Shown: piece after piece, positions 10,277 through 19,584 of the stretch
Layout: the number at the start of each line of letters is the position of its first letter
How positions within the stretch are numbered: the stretch's first letter is position 1
Source: SZUA-36 sp963727635
GTDB taxonomy: Bacteria; Pseudomonadota; Gammaproteobacteria; Xanthomonadales; SZUA-36
Assembly: GCA_963727635.1 (NCBI GenBank)
Contig: CAVSHP010000015.1
Span: forward strand, 558,001 to 622,000
Length of the DNA: 64,000 nucleotides
Direction of reading: 5' to 3'
Position numbers and translations under genes: made by a program
The notes under the pieces: model-generated
The model's input: only the letters and a program-made list of their open reading frames with translations
Database searches by the model: none
What the model was told of the DNA's origin: nothing

Positions 10277-10927
10277 TTACGCACCCTGCGGGGAGTGGCC
10301 GATCTCCGTGCCCAGTTTTTCAAGGAACGACTTCATATAGTCCGTTCGCTTGACGGCTTCGGCTTTACCGGCTGAGGTTTTCATCGTGTCGGCCAGTCCC
10401 AGTAACTTGCAATAAAAATGGTCCAGGGTAAAACGGCGGTCATCCAGATCGCGATTTCGTGCAAACGGGTCAGACGGCTCGTACAGCGGTGTTCCCATAC
10501 TGCCGCCGGTCAAAAAACAACGCGCGATACCGATGGCCCCCACCGCTTCAAGCCGGTCGGCGTCCTGTACGATACGGGCTTCGAGGGTTTCTGCTGGTAT
10601 ATTGGCCGAGAAACTGTGCGCTTCGATGGCGTGATAGATCGGTGGTAATAAGTCGGCAGGGTATTGGATAGACTCCAGGAAGCGCACGGCCTCCTGTGCG
10701 GCCAGTTGTGAAGCCTGTTTGCGCAAAGGCGAATCCTTGGCGACGGAAACACAGTCATGTAACCAGGCTGCCGGCACGCTGACGGCGGCGTTGCCATTCT
10801 CGGCCTCTGTCAGTATGAGCGTGTTTTGCACCACGCGTTTGACGTGGGTGATGTCGTGCGCCGGGTCGGCCGCCATGACCTCCCCGAGGTAATCAAGACA
10901 CAGTTTCTCTAACTGATCGAGCGTCAT
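10277..10927 (-). CDS. HD-domain phosphohydrolase (YedJ-like)
   Basis: A 216-residue metal-dependent HD hydrolase. The residues are DITHVKRV (first His), AAWLHDCV (HD pair) and DADRLEAVGAIGIARC (distal Asp), the pattern of YedJ-like phosphohydrolases. The conserved FYCKLL segment follows. Substrate unknown. It lies just downstream of rluB on the same strand (14 bp), so it is probably the last gene of the yciO-scpA-scpB-rluB run. Confidence 0.8.
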   Translation of the reverse strand: MTLDQLEKLCLDYLGEVMAADPAHDITHVKRVVQNTLILTEAENGNAAVSVPAAWLHDCVSVAKDSPLRKQASQLAAQEAVRFLESIQYPADLLPPIYHAIEAHSFSANIPAETLEARIVQDADRLEAVGAIGIARCFLTGGSMGTPLYEPSDPFARNRDLDDRRFTLDHFYCKLLGLADTMKTSAGKAEAVKRTDYMKSFLEKLGTEIGHSPQGA

Positions 10928-10941
10928 AACCAGGCAGGCCG

Positions 10942-11787
10942 CTAGTGCCGGTCAACGTCCTTGTAACGTGTTGGTTTCTTGCGTGGCCCGGATTTCCTGG
11001 TCGCCTGGCGCCGGTCAGCTTCCCGCGGTACTTTTACCGGCTTCAGGGCAAGCTGCAGCGGCACCGGTCCGAGGCCCACGTCTTCACGCAGGGTCCGGTG
11101 GTCACTGGCTGAAAGTTCGGACCAGTCACCCATGCGCAGACGCTTTGGCAGAAAAACGGCGCCGTAACGGACCCGTTTCAGACGGCTGACCATGACATCC
11201 TGGGAAGCCCACAGACGCCTGACCTCGCGGTTGCGGCCCTCGAGCAGGGTAACGTGAAACCAACGATTGCCTTCTTCACCACCCGCGGCCTGGATGTCAC
11301 TGAACTGGGCCATGCCATCGTCAAGCATCACACCCTTTTTAAGCCGGGCAATTTTTTCAGCGTCAACTTCACCGAAAATGCGACAGGCGTACTCCCGGTC
11401 AACCTGGCTTGAAGGGTGCATCATGGCATTGGCCAGTTCACCATCGGTGGTCATCAGCAACAGGCCGCTGGTGTTGATATCGAGCCTGCCGACGGCTATC
11501 CAGCGGCCGCCCTGCAATTTTGGCAGACGGTCAAAAACAGTCGGCCGTCCCTGCGGGTCAGAACGGGTGGTCACTTCGCCGGTCGGTTTGTTGTAAACCA
11601 GGCTGCGCTGGACGCCGGTCAGGTCGACCACCTTCCAGGCTTTGCCGGCAAAACTGATCAGGTCACCCGCGCTGGCGCTCTGGCCGAGGCTGGCGGGTTT
11701 GCCATTGACCAGCACATCGCCGTTTTTAATCTGCTGTTCGAGCATGCGTCTCGAACCCAGGCCGGCAGTGGCCATGATCTTGTGCAA
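10942..11787 (-). CDS. rluB: 23S rRNA pseudouridine synthase RluB
   Basis: Pseudouridine synthase of the RsuA/RluB family, which modifies the region of U2605 in 23S rRNA. It has an S4 RNA-binding domain (LHKIMATAGLGSRRMLEQQI), then the catalytic motif GRLDINTSGLLLMTTDGELA with the conserved Asp, and a basic C-terminal tail (KSGPRKKPTRY). The TTG at 11787 would cut into the S4 domain. The frame stays open upstream back to the scpB stop but has no ATG there. The ATG overlapping the scpB stop (11870) is in another frame, so a one-base error in between is possible. Confidence 0.9.
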   Translation of the reverse strand: MHKIMATAGLGSRRMLEQQIKNGDVLVNGKPASLGQSASAGDLISFAGKAWKVVDLTGVQRSLVYNKPTGEVTTRSDPQGRPTVFDRLPKLQGGRWIAVGRLDINTSGLLLMTTDGELANAMMHPSSQVDREYACRIFGEVDAEKIARLKKGVMLDDGMAQFSDIQAAGGEEGNRWFHVTLLEGRNREVRRLWASQDVMVSRLKRVRYGAVFLPKRLRMGDWSELSASDHRTLREDVGLGPVPLQLALKPVKVPREADRRQATRKSGPRKKPTRYKDVDRH

Positions 11788-11868
11788 GCGCTCGGGTTTC
11801 TGTTCGACTTGCGGCGGCGGGTTTTCGGCAGCTGATTTCCCTGCCGTGCCGCGGTTGTTTTCGTTGCT

Positions 11869-12606
11869 TCATGGTTGTGCTGTTTCTTGCCCGGGATTCA
11901 GGTCTTCGTCTTCCTCAACGCTGTTGTTTTCAGCCGTGTCCTCGCCCGCGTCTGACTCCGCGTCTGAATCATCACCTTTAGCCACGCCATACGCGAGCAC
12001 GGCTCCCTGTGGAACTTCGAACTGCAATTCGGGTACCAGGCTTTCCATGTCGCGGATCTCGGCGAGGGTCGGCAGGTCGTCGAGGTTCTGCAGACCGAAC
12101 GAGTCCAGGAAGGCATTCGTGGTGCCGAACAATGCCGGTTTGCCGGGCACGTCACGGTGACCGACGACACGTATCCATTCCCGCTCCTGCAGGGTGCGGA
12201 TAATATTGGTGCTCACCGAAACCCCGCGAACTGCTTCGATTTCGGCACGGGTGATGGGCTGCCGGTAAGCGATCAGGGCAATGGTTTCAAGCAGTGCACG
12301 CGAATAACGCTGGGGCCGTTCCTTCCACAGCCGTGAGACCCATTCATTGAGGTCCTGTTTCACCTGGAAGCGATAGCCGCTGGCCACTTTTTTCAATTCA
12401 ACGCCACGCCTGGAAAAATCGTTGCCAATCTTCTCCAGCGTCTTGTTGATATCTCCGTTCGACGGGCGCTCTTCATCGTTGAACAATTCCGCCAACTGCG
12501 CGGTCGACAGTGGCTGTCCCGCCGCCAGCAGCGCTGCCTCCAGGATACGTTGCAGCTGTTCACCCTTGATAATCGAGTCTGATTGCATGTCGTCTTGTTC
12601 AGTCAT
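11869..12606 (-). CDS. scpB: Chromosome segregation/condensation protein ScpB
   Basis: ScpB is the winged-helix kleisin-interacting subunit of the SMC-ScpAB condensin. The 245-residue protein has the typical start region (LQRILEAALLAAGQPLS) and the central SRALLETIALIAYRQPITRAEIEAVRG. The C-terminal winged helix (GKPALFGTTNAFLDSFGL) is followed by an acidic tail. It is downstream of scpA, and smc itself lies 2.7 kb away on the other strand. Confidence 0.95.
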   Translation of the reverse strand: MTEQDDMQSDSIIKGEQLQRILEAALLAAGQPLSTAQLAELFNDEERPSNGDINKTLEKIGNDFSRRGVELKKVASGYRFQVKQDLNEWVSRLWKERPQRYSRALLETIALIAYRQPITRAEIEAVRGVSVSTNIIRTLQEREWIRVVGHRDVPGKPALFGTTNAFLDSFGLQNLDDLPTLAEIRDMESLVPELQFEVPQGAVLAYGVAKGDDSDAESDAGEDTAENNSVEEDEDLNPGQETAQP

Positions 12607-12666
12607 AGTTGTCAGCGCGCGGATTCAGCGGTGTCCGCGCGTACGTTGGTTGATGATAGCCGATAT

Positions 12667-13494
12667 TCATTCAGGCGTTTTTACATAAATTTGCCCGAAG
12701 GGCTCATTTTGTACCATGTCAACCAGTTGTTCACGGGTTAATTCCATCAGTGCCAGGAAACTGACAACTACACCCATGCGGCCTTCCTCCGGGTCAAACA
12801 GGCGGTGGAACTCGATGAAGGGGTTGTCGCGCAGCGCATTGAGAATACGCGACATCCGTTCGCGTACCGACAGGGGTTCCGAGGTGATTTGATGCCGGGT
12901 GAACAATTCGGCCCGGCCCATTACGTCCTTGAGCGCCGCGAGGATTTCACCCAATTCCACTTTTGGCGGGATGCGAATCACGGTCTTGTCTTCAACAAAT
13001 GCTTCCACGAGCGTAAAGTCACGGCCTTCTCTCGGCAGTACATCCAGGTCTTCCGCAGCCTGTTTGAAGCGCTCGTACTCCTGCAGACGCCTGACAAGTT
13101 CGGCCCTGGGGTCGGATTCCTCACCGTCATCGAGGGCGGGTCTTGGCAGCAGCATCCTGGATTTGATCTCGGCCAGTATCGCGGCCATCACCAGGTACTC
13201 CGCAGCCAGTTCAAACTGCATGTCCTGCAGCATCTCGATATATTCGATGTATTGACGGGTGATTTCGGTAATCGGTATGTCGAGGATATCGAGGTTTTGG
13301 CGCCGGATCAGGTACAGCAGCAGATCAAGCGGACCCTCAAAGGCTTCGAGTATGACTTCCAGCGCGTCAGGCGGGATGTACAGGTCATGGGGAACTTCGG
13401 TTACCGGGACGCCCTGGACCAGTGCAAAGGGCATTTCTTTCTGGTCGCCTTCCCTGTTTGTTGAAAAGCTGGTTTGGTGTTTTTCAAGCTCCAT
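12667..13494 (-). CDS. scpA: Segregation and condensation protein A (kleisin)
   Basis: ScpA is the kleisin that bridges the SMC heads. Signatures: FEGPLDLLLYLIRRQNLDILDIPI at the N-terminal helical domain (shown here in two parts, FEGPLDLLLYLIRR and QNLDILDIPI), then LAAEYLVMAAILAEIKSRML, and a C-terminal winged helix ending LMELTREQLVDMVQNEPFG. The length of 275 is normal. The ATG lies one base after the upstream yciO stop, indicating tight coupling. Confidence 0.95.
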   Translation of the reverse strand: MELEKHQTSFSTNREGDQKEMPFALVQGVPVTEVPHDLYIPPDALEVILEAFEGPLDLLLYLIRRQNLDILDIPITEITRQYIEYIEMLQDMQFELAAEYLVMAAILAEIKSRMLLPRPALDDGEESDPRAELVRRLQEYERFKQAAEDLDVLPREGRDFTLVEAFVEDKTVIRIPPKVELGEILAALKDVMGRAELFTRHQITSEPLSVRERMSRILNALRDNPFIEFHRLFDPEEGRMGVVVSFLALMELTREQLVDMVQNEPFGQIYVKTPE

Positions 13495-13495
13495 T

Positions 13496-14113
13496 TCAGA
13501 GGAAGTCTATCACGCCACGACCGCGGCGCAGGACCACGGGATGTCCACTGGTCATGTCAATCAGGGTAGTTGGCTCGAGCGGACAGAATCCGGCGTCCAC
13601 AAACAGGTCGATCTGCCCGTAAATTTCGTCGTAAAGGTCCTCGCTGTCAACGATCCGGCCCTCCGGGTCAGGCAGTATCAGCGACGAACTCAAAAGCGGT
13701 TCGTCGAGTACTTCCAGCAGGCCCTGGACCAATGGATGATCGGGTATACGTACACCGACGGTGCGGATTTTATCCAGCTGTGCATTACGTGATACATTTT
13801 TGGTCGAAGGCAGGATAAAGGTGTACGGCCCTGGTGTAAGTTGACGTATCAGGCGATGTTCGGCATTTCCGACGTGAACCAGTTTTCCGACCTCGGACAG
13901 GCTGCGGCAGCAGTAGCTGAAATGATGGTGGCGATCCAGTCCGCGCAACCTGATCACGCGGTCACGGGCCTTGCGGTTGTTCGAACGCCAGCCCAGTGCG
14001 TAACCGGAATCGGTCGGATAGGCGATCAAACCGCCACGAACCAGGACACCCATAATATGATCGAGTTGACGCGGATTGGCGCCATAGGGGTTGATTTCGA
14101 TACGCTCGCTCAT
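13496..14113 (-). CDS. yciO: YciO/Sua5/YrdC-family protein
   Basis: A 205-residue protein with the YrdC fold (GGLIAYPTDSGYALGWRS at the nucleotide-binding site; RQLTPGPYTFILPSTK; GVRIPDHP). The wider family makes threonylcarbamoyl-AMP for tRNA t6A. The YciO subgroup, which sits upstream of scpA in many gammaproteobacteria, has no firmly settled role. Start ATG 14113. Confidence 0.88.
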   Translation of the reverse strand: MSERIEINPYGANPRQLDHIMGVLVRGGLIAYPTDSGYALGWRSNNRKARDRVIRLRGLDRHHHFSYCCRSLSEVGKLVHVGNAEHRLIRQLTPGPYTFILPSTKNVSRNAQLDKIRTVGVRIPDHPLVQGLLEVLDEPLLSSSLILPDPEGRIVDSEDLYDEIYGQIDLFVDAGFCPLEPTTLIDMTSGHPVVLRRGRGVIDFL

Positions 14114-14190
14114 ATGCCGGCTATTTTACCTGTCATGTTGCAATCTACTCAATGAATTCAATAATAAAGACGGAAATTTAACTGTGGAGC

Positions 14191-14218
14191 TTGAGCAATT
14201 GTTACAGTCAGGTACACT
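14191..14218 (+). promoter_or_regulatory. Possible promoter of yciI-bolA
   Basis: TTGAGC (14191-14196), 16-bp spacer, TACACT (14213-14218), 25 bp before the yciI ATG. The match is moderate, but the position in a divergent intergenic region is right. Confidence 0.35.
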
Positions 14219-14242
14219 TCCGCTAACGATAGAGGAATTTTT

Positions 14243-14542
14243 ATGTGGTATGTCATTCACGCGTCTGATCGTGATAACAGTCTTGAGGCACGTAAAATGG
14301 CCCGGCCAGCGCACCTGGAACGGGTTCAGAAACTGATGCGGCAGGGACGCTTGCTGGTTGCAGGTCCAATGCCTGCGATCGATTCGCCGGACCCCGGTCC
14401 TGCCGGTTTCAGCGGTTCTACCATCATCGCCGAATTCGACTCACTCGAGGAAGCGCGGCAATGGGCGGCCAGTGACCCCTATGCGGAAGCCGGCGTCTAT
14501 GCCGATGTCGATGTCAGGCCGTTTATCAAGGCCTTGCCGTGA
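14243..14542 (+). CDS. yciI: YciI family protein
   Basis: A 99-residue ferredoxin-like alpha/beta protein beginning MWYVIHASDRDNSLEAR. The conserved features are the R-x2-H (MARPAHLERVQKLM), AGPMP and the SDPYAEAGV segment with the His/Asp region used as a putative active site in YciI proteins. Molecular function is unknown; the family is small and soluble. It is followed 10 bp later by a BolA-like gene, so they are probably one unit. Confidence 0.88.
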   Translation: MWYVIHASDRDNSLEARKMARPAHLERVQKLMRQGRLLVAGPMPAIDSPDPGPAGFSGSTIIAEFDSLEEARQWAASDPYAEAGVYADVDVRPFIKALP

Positions 14543-14552
14543 GGCTGCGGAC

Positions 14553-14825
14553 GTGAACGCCAGGCGTGTTGACCGCATCCGTCTGTTGCTCGAACGGGCC
14601 TTTGAACCGGAATCACTGGAAGTGGTGGACGACAGCCACAAACACGTGGGTCACGAAGGCGCGAAAGGTGGCCTGGGACATTTCAGCGTCTCTATCGTCA
14701 GTTCGCACTTCAATGGAATGAAGGTGCTGGCCCGCCACCGGGCGGTTTATGCCGCCCTGGATGACATGATGAAAACCGACATCCACGCCCTCGCAATCGA
14801 GGCCATCGCCAGCGATGAATTGTAG
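14553..14825 (+). CDS. bolA: BolA family protein
   Basis: A 90-residue BolA-type protein starting at GTG 14553. The family signature is present: DDSHKHVGHEG with the metal/cluster-ligating His, FSVSIVSSHFNGM, and ALAIEAIAS at the end. BolA proteins bind [2Fe-2S] clusters together with monothiol glutaredoxins, and some act as transcription factors. No ATG is available in frame near the start. Confidence 0.85.
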   Translation: MNARRVDRIRLLLERAFEPESLEVVDDSHKHVGHEGAKGGLGHFSVSIVSSHFNGMKVLARHRAVYAALDDMMKTDIHALAIEAIASDEL

Positions 14826-14831
14826 TCCGGT

Positions 14832-15221
14832 CTATGGCAATTCGACCTTGATGGGTGGCTGCCAGCCTTCAGCCCTGTGTTCTGCCACAACCGTCGTGCC
14901 GATACCACCGCGAACGTTGAAAACCGCGGTCAGCCGCATGAAGCGGGGAGCGGTGGCTTTGACGAGATCGTCAAGGATTGCATTGGTGACCGCTTCATGA
15001 AATGCACCTTCGTTCCTGAAACTCCAGACATACAATTTGAGAGATTTAAGTTCAACACAATGATGGTCCGGAATATACTCAAGCGTCAGCGTGGCGAAAT
15101 CCGGCTGACCGGTCTTCGGACACAAACAGGTAAACTCCGGAATATCGATTCGAATGGTATAATCCCGCGCTGGCTGGGGGTTTGGAAACAGTTCCAGTTC
15201 CCGACTGGGCTGGGTCGTCAT
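14832..15221 (-). CDS. queF: NADPH-dependent preQ0 reductase QueF
   Basis: QueF reduces 7-cyano-7-deazaguanine to preQ1 in queuosine synthesis. The 129-residue length marks the short type I (unimodular) form. The nucleophilic Cys is in TCLCPKTGQPDFATL, the substrate Glu and QueF motif in CVELKSLKLYVWSFRNEG, and the NADPH-binding end in RGGIGTTV. No preQ1 riboswitch was evident in the short upstream region shared with divergent smc. Confidence 0.93.
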   Translation of the reverse strand: MTTQPSRELELFPNPQPARDYTIRIDIPEFTCLCPKTGQPDFATLTLEYIPDHHCVELKSLKLYVWSFRNEGAFHEAVTNAILDDLVKATAPRFMRLTAVFNVRGGIGTTVVAEHRAEGWQPPIKVELP

Positions 15222-15286
15222 AATTTCGCTCCGGATAATTAAAATTGGATGGGCACTTTACTCATCTCTGACCACAGATTCAATCT

Positions 15287-18200
15287 ATGCGACTGACTGC
15301 AATCAAGCTTGCTGGCTTCAAATCTTTTGTTGATGCGACCACGTTTGCCGCGCCGACCAACCTGACCGGTATCGTCGGACCCAATGGCTGTGGCAAGTCA
15401 AACATCATCGACGCCGTCCGCTGGGTCATGGGCGAGGGTTCCGCAAAGGTCCTGCGTGGCGAATCCATGGCGGATGTGATTTTTTCCGGATCATCAGGGC
15501 GCAAACCGGTGGGTACGGCCAGTGTCGAGCTGATATTTGACAACACCAGCGGCCGCATCACGGGTGAATTTGCCGCCTTCAACGAAGTTTCGGTCAAACG
15601 CATGATCGGCCGCGATGGCGTCTCCCAATACACGCTCAATGGCACCCGTTGCCGGCGCAAAGACGTCCGCGACCTGTTCCTGGGCACCGGTATCGGCTCA
15701 AAAAGTTATTCGATCATCGAACAGGGCATGATTTCCCAGGTGGTCGATGCAGGCCCCGAGGAAATCCGTTCACACCTCGAGGAAGCTGCCGGGATATCAC
15801 GCTACAAGGAACGCCGCAGGGAGACCGAGCGGCGTATCCAGCATACCCGTGACAACCTCGACCGCCTGACCGATTTGCGCGATGAAATTGCCAATCACCT
15901 GGTCCGCCTGAAGCGCCAGGCCAATGCCGCGGAACGTTACAAGAAGTTCAAGATAGAGCAACGTGAGCTGGAGTCTAACCTGCTTGCCCTGCAGTGGTCG
16001 TCGCTGAAAAATGATGCGGAAGTCGGCCGTTCCGGATTGGCGGTGCAGGAAACCGCGATGCAGGAGCAAATCGCCGAGCAGCGTGCCGCGGAAGCACGCA
16101 TGGAATCGATCCACCAGGAGCAGGCGGCAGCCAGCGAATCATTTAACACGGTGCAGGGCGAACTGTATTCGATCAGCAGTGACATAGCCCGGCTCGAACA
16201 AACGATTCAACACAGCCGTGAACTGCAGGTCCGGCAAAAGAAGGAATACGACGAGACCTCCAATGCACTGCAGGATATGGAGAAACACATGGTGCTGGAC
16301 CGGGCCCAGGTGGAGGACCTGACCAGCAAGCTGGCGGAGGTCGAACCCGCGCTGCTAAAGGCCCAGAAGGATGAATCCGCTGCGGATACCGAGATGCAGG
16401 CGGCGGAAACCGAGGTGGCACAATGGCAGGAACGCCTGGAAAAGCACCACCTCAAAAATAACGAATTGAACCGCAAAGCGGACAGCCAGCGCGCAACCAT
16501 TGCGATGCTGGATGGCCGAATGCAGGACGCATCAGCGCGTTTGCAGAACCTCGCTGCCGAATCCGCGGGTACGGATTTAACCACCTTGAGCGAAGAGCTT
16601 GCCGGGCTTGAAAAGCAGGAATCTGCAGTTGCGGCCCAGCTGGTCGAGGAACAAAAAAGCCTGGCGTCAGGCCGTCAAAAATTGGAAGCCCAACGCCAGG
16701 AATTGCGCGATTCCATCGCCAGGCAACATGAATTGAAAGGTGAAATCAACCGCCGCGAAGGCCGGCTCGAGTCGCTCAAAGCGTTGCAACAGGCCGCCAG
16801 GCAGGGCGGTAAAGGCGCGGCGTGGCTCGAGAGCAACGGTCTCAAATCCGCCCCGCGACTGGTGGAATATCTCGATGTCGCCAAGGGTTGGGAAGCGGCG
16901 GTGGAAACCGTCCTGGGCTTCTGGCTGGACTCGGTTCTGGTGGACGATCCTGCGGCGCTATCCGATGCGCTGGGACAGCTGGCCACCGGTCAGGGTGATG
17001 ATGTCGAATTGACCTTGCTGGGCAAGCGCTCCTCCGGTGCGAAGGCGGTTGCTGGCAGCCTGGCCGAAAAAGTCACTGCACCGGATGCAATTACCGCCCA
17101 ACTGAACCGTGTGCAGATCGCGGATTCACTGGCGTCTGCGTTCAAATTTGTCGCGGGACGCGAGGATGGAGCTTCCGCGATTACCACGCAGGGTCAGTGG
17201 ATCGGGCAGGGCTGGATCCGGGTTGCGGGCAGTCAGTCAGGTCAGGCCGGCATGCTGGCCAGGAAACAGGAAATCAAAACCCTGCAGACCGGGCTTGATG
17301 AATTGCAGCGTGAGTGGTCAAGCCTGAATGCGTCAAACCAGGCGGAACGCGATGCGCTGCCGGCTGCGGAAAAAGCCGTTGATGAATTACAGCAAAAGGT
17401 CAATGAACTGCACAGGTCAAGCTCGGATCTGGCCAGCCGTTTGCGTGCCGGGCGTGCCAGGATCGAAGATCTCAGCGGGCGTCAGAAACAGGTCATTGAA
17501 GAATCCGGCATGTTGCAAAAGCGGCAGGATGATGACCAGGCCCAGATCAAATCCCTGCGCGCCAGCCTGGCGACACTGTTGAATGAAATGGCCGATACCG
17601 AGAAGGAACGCGCCGCGCTGGATGCGCAGCGACAATCCTTGCTGGAACGCAGGGACAAGGCTCGTGCGCGTGCCCGTGAAACACGTAACCAGCGTCACGA
17701 ACTGGCATTGAAAACCGGATCGCGGCGGGCAAGCCTTGATTCTCTGCGCAATTCCCTGCAGCGCATGGACACCCAGTTCAGTCATCTGCAACAGCGTTAT
17801 CTGCAGTTGAGTGAACAAATGGCGAAAAATGAGGATCCGGAAGAAGAACACCGCCAGGCCATGGATACCCTGTTACAAACAAGGGTGACCGTGGAGCAGC
17901 GTCTGACTGCCGCAAGGGTAAAAATGCAGCAACTGGAAGACGATTACCGCAAGCTGGATGCGATGCGGCAAACCAGTGTCGGCCAGGTCGAGGAAATACG
18001 CGGCTCACTGGAAAGAGCGCGTTTGCAGCAACAGGAACTGGAGTTGAACGCACGCAGTTTGCAGAAGCAGGTCGAACAACTCGGACACCAGGTGGATGAA
18101 CTGGCAAAAGCGCTTCCAGAAGACGCCGATCCCCGCGCCTGGGAGGATGAACTGGAGCACCTGCGTGAACGTATCACCCGGCTCGAACCCGTTAACCTGG

Positions 18201-18796
18201 CGGCTATTTCCGAATACGAGGAAGAACAGAAGCGTAAGGAGTACCTGGATGCCCAGCACGAGGACCTGGTCAGCGCGATGAGCACGCTCGAAGAGGCGAT
18301 CCGGAAAATTGACCGCAAGACCCGCACCCGCTTCAAGGACACATTCGAGAGCGTCAACAGGGGTATACAGGATCTGTTTCCAAAATTGTTTGGCGGCGGT
18401 CATGCCTATCTCGAACTGACCGGTGACGACCTGTTGACCACGGGTGTTTCGATCATGGCGCGCCCGCCGGGTAAGCGCATCAGCAGCATCAACCTGATGT
18501 CAGGTGGTGAAAAGGCCCTGACGGCCGTTGCCTTTGTATTTGCGATATTTCGTCTGAATCCGGCGCCCTTCTGCCTGCTCGATGAGGTCGATGCACCGCT
18601 GGATGATGCCAACGTTGGCCGCTTCACGGCGATGGTGAAGGAAATGTCCGAAACGGTGCAGTTTATCGTCGTCACGCATAATAAAATAACCATGGAAATG
18701 GCGCACCAACTCAGCGGTGTCACCATGCGTGAACCGGGCGTTTCCCGGTTGGTGCAGGTGGATATCGATGAAGCCGCCAAATTCGCGGGAGTCTAG
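15287..18796 (+). CDS. smc: Chromosome partition protein Smc
   Basis: A full-length (1169-residue) SMC ATPase of the bacterial condensin. Walker A is at about residues 31-38 (GPNGCGKS), followed by two long coiled coils around a hinge near residues 510-660. The ABC signature is LMSGGEKALTAVAFVFAIF, and Walker B is CLLDEVDAPLDD near residue 1095. With scpA/scpB nearby, the organism uses SMC-ScpAB, not MukBEF. No frameshift in 3.5 kb. Confidence 0.98.
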   Translation: MRLTAIKLAGFKSFVDATTFAAPTNLTGIVGPNGCGKSNIIDAVRWVMGEGSAKVLRGESMADVIFSGSSGRKPVGTASVELIFDNTSGRITGEFAAFNEVSVKRMIGRDGVSQYTLNGTRCRRKDVRDLFLGTGIGSKSYSIIEQGMISQVVDAGPEEIRSHLEEAAGISRYKERRRETERRIQHTRDNLDRLTDLRDEIANHLVRLKRQANAAERYKKFKIEQRELESNLLALQWSSLKNDAEVGRSGLAVQETAMQEQIAEQRAAEARMESIHQEQAAASESFNTVQGELYSISSDIARLEQTIQHSRELQVRQKKEYDETSNALQDMEKHMVLDRAQVEDLTSKLAEVEPALLKAQKDESAADTEMQAAETEVAQWQERLEKHHLKNNELNRKADSQRATIAMLDGRMQDASARLQNLAAESAGTDLTTLSEELAGLEKQESAVAAQLVEEQKSLASGRQKLEAQRQELRDSIARQHELKGEINRREGRLESLKALQQAARQGGKGAAWLESNGLKSAPRLVEYLDVAKGWEAAVETVLGFWLDSVLVDDPAALSDALGQLATGQGDDVELTLLGKRSSGAKAVAGSLAEKVTAPDAITAQLNRVQIADSLASAFKFVAGREDGASAITTQGQWIGQGWIRVAGSQSGQAGMLARKQEIKTLQTGLDELQREWSSLNASNQAERDALPAAEKAVDELQQKVNELHRSSSDLASRLRAGRARIEDLSGRQKQVIEESGMLQKRQDDDQAQIKSLRASLATLLNEMADTEKERAALDAQRQSLLERRDKARARARETRNQRHELALKTGSRRASLDSLRNSLQRMDTQFSHLQQRYLQLSEQMAKNEDPEEEHRQAMDTLLQTRVTVEQRLTAARVKMQQLEDDYRKLDAMRQTSVGQVEEIRGSLERARLQQQELELNARSLQKQVEQLGHQVDELAKALPEDADPRAWEDELEHLRERITRLEPVNLAAISEYEEEQKRKEYLDAQHEDLVSAMSTLEEAIRKIDRKTRTRFKDTFESVNRGIQDLFPKLFGGGHAYLELTGDDLLTTGVSIMARPPGKRISSINLMSGGEKALTAVAFVFAIFRLNPAPFCLLDEVDAPLDDANVGRFTAMVKEMSETVQFIVVTHNKITMEMAHQLSGVTMREPGVSRLVQVDIDEAAKFAGV

Positions 18797-18840
18797 ACTG
18801 GTGTTAACAGGCCCTGGTAAGTTCTAAAGGTGATATTGAA

Positions 18841-19584
18841 ATGGACGCTCCAACATTCAGATGGATTTTAGTCATTGTCGGGATTGCAATCGTTGTGGGT
18901 ATTTTCCTGTTTGGCAACCCTGACAGGAAACGCAAACCACGCGCGTCACGAAAACGGGTTCACGCGCAACGCATACGACGTGAACCGGCACTTGAGTCGG
19001 ATCGACATGAGATGGATGAACTTGCGGAAGGTGACGAGGCCAGGCAGACGGAACTGGCAATCGGTCTGCCCGATGAAAATGGAAATGAAGCACCTGCGCA
19101 TATTGAAAAACGCATTGAACCAAAGCTGGACAGTAAGCCAAAAGCACCCGCCGCCCCGCTTCCGGATAAAATTGTCACCCTGTTCATTCAGGCCCGCGAT
19201 AACCACGTGATCAGCGGGATTGAGTTGCTGGATTCCTCGTTGAAGTCGGGACTGGTGTTCGGCGCCCATGACATTTTTCACCGTATCCACGAGGAGGATG
19301 TCGAACCCATATTCAGCATGGCCAACCTGACCAAGCCGGGTTCGTTTGATAAAAGCGCCTGGAATACCATGGAAATCCGCGGTGTGACGATGTTCATGAC
19401 ACTGCCCGGACCCAGGAACGCACTGGACGCATGGGATTCGATGCTGGCGACAAGTCGCAGGCTGGCAGAACTGTTGCACGCGGATTTGCTGGACGATAAA
19501 CACGAGGTCTTCACACGCCAGCGCTCCCTGCAGATCAAGGAGGAATTGCGCGAATACGAACGGCAGAAAGAACCAGGGTCATGA
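18841..19584 (+). CDS. zipA: Cell division protein ZipA
   Basis: ZipA anchors the FtsZ ring to the inner membrane. The 247-residue protein has an N-terminal membrane anchor (RWILVIVGIAIVVGIFLFG) and a basic then Pro/acid-rich linker (about residues 25-110). The C-terminal ZipA FtsZ-binding domain (KIVTLFIQARDNHVISGIEL, then FSMANLTKPGSFD) completes it. Located between smc and ligA as in many gammaproteobacteria; its stop overlaps the ligA ATG. Confidence 0.93.
   Translation: MDAPTFRWILVIVGIAIVVGIFLFGNPDRKRKPRASRKRVHAQRIRREPALESDRHEMDELAEGDEARQTELAIGLPDENGNEAPAHIEKRIEPKLDSKPKAPAAPLPDKIVTLFIQARDNHVISGIELLDSSLKSGLVFGAHDIFHRIHEEDVEPIFSMANLTKPGSFDKSAWNTMEIRGVTMFMTLPGPRNALDAWDSMLATSRRLAELLHADLLDDKHEVFTRQRSLQIKEELREYERQKEPGS

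Noticed and set aside
14832..15286. preQ1 riboswitch upstream of queF
   Set aside because: The 65-bp region between queF and smc lacks the aptamer hairpin and the A-rich tail.
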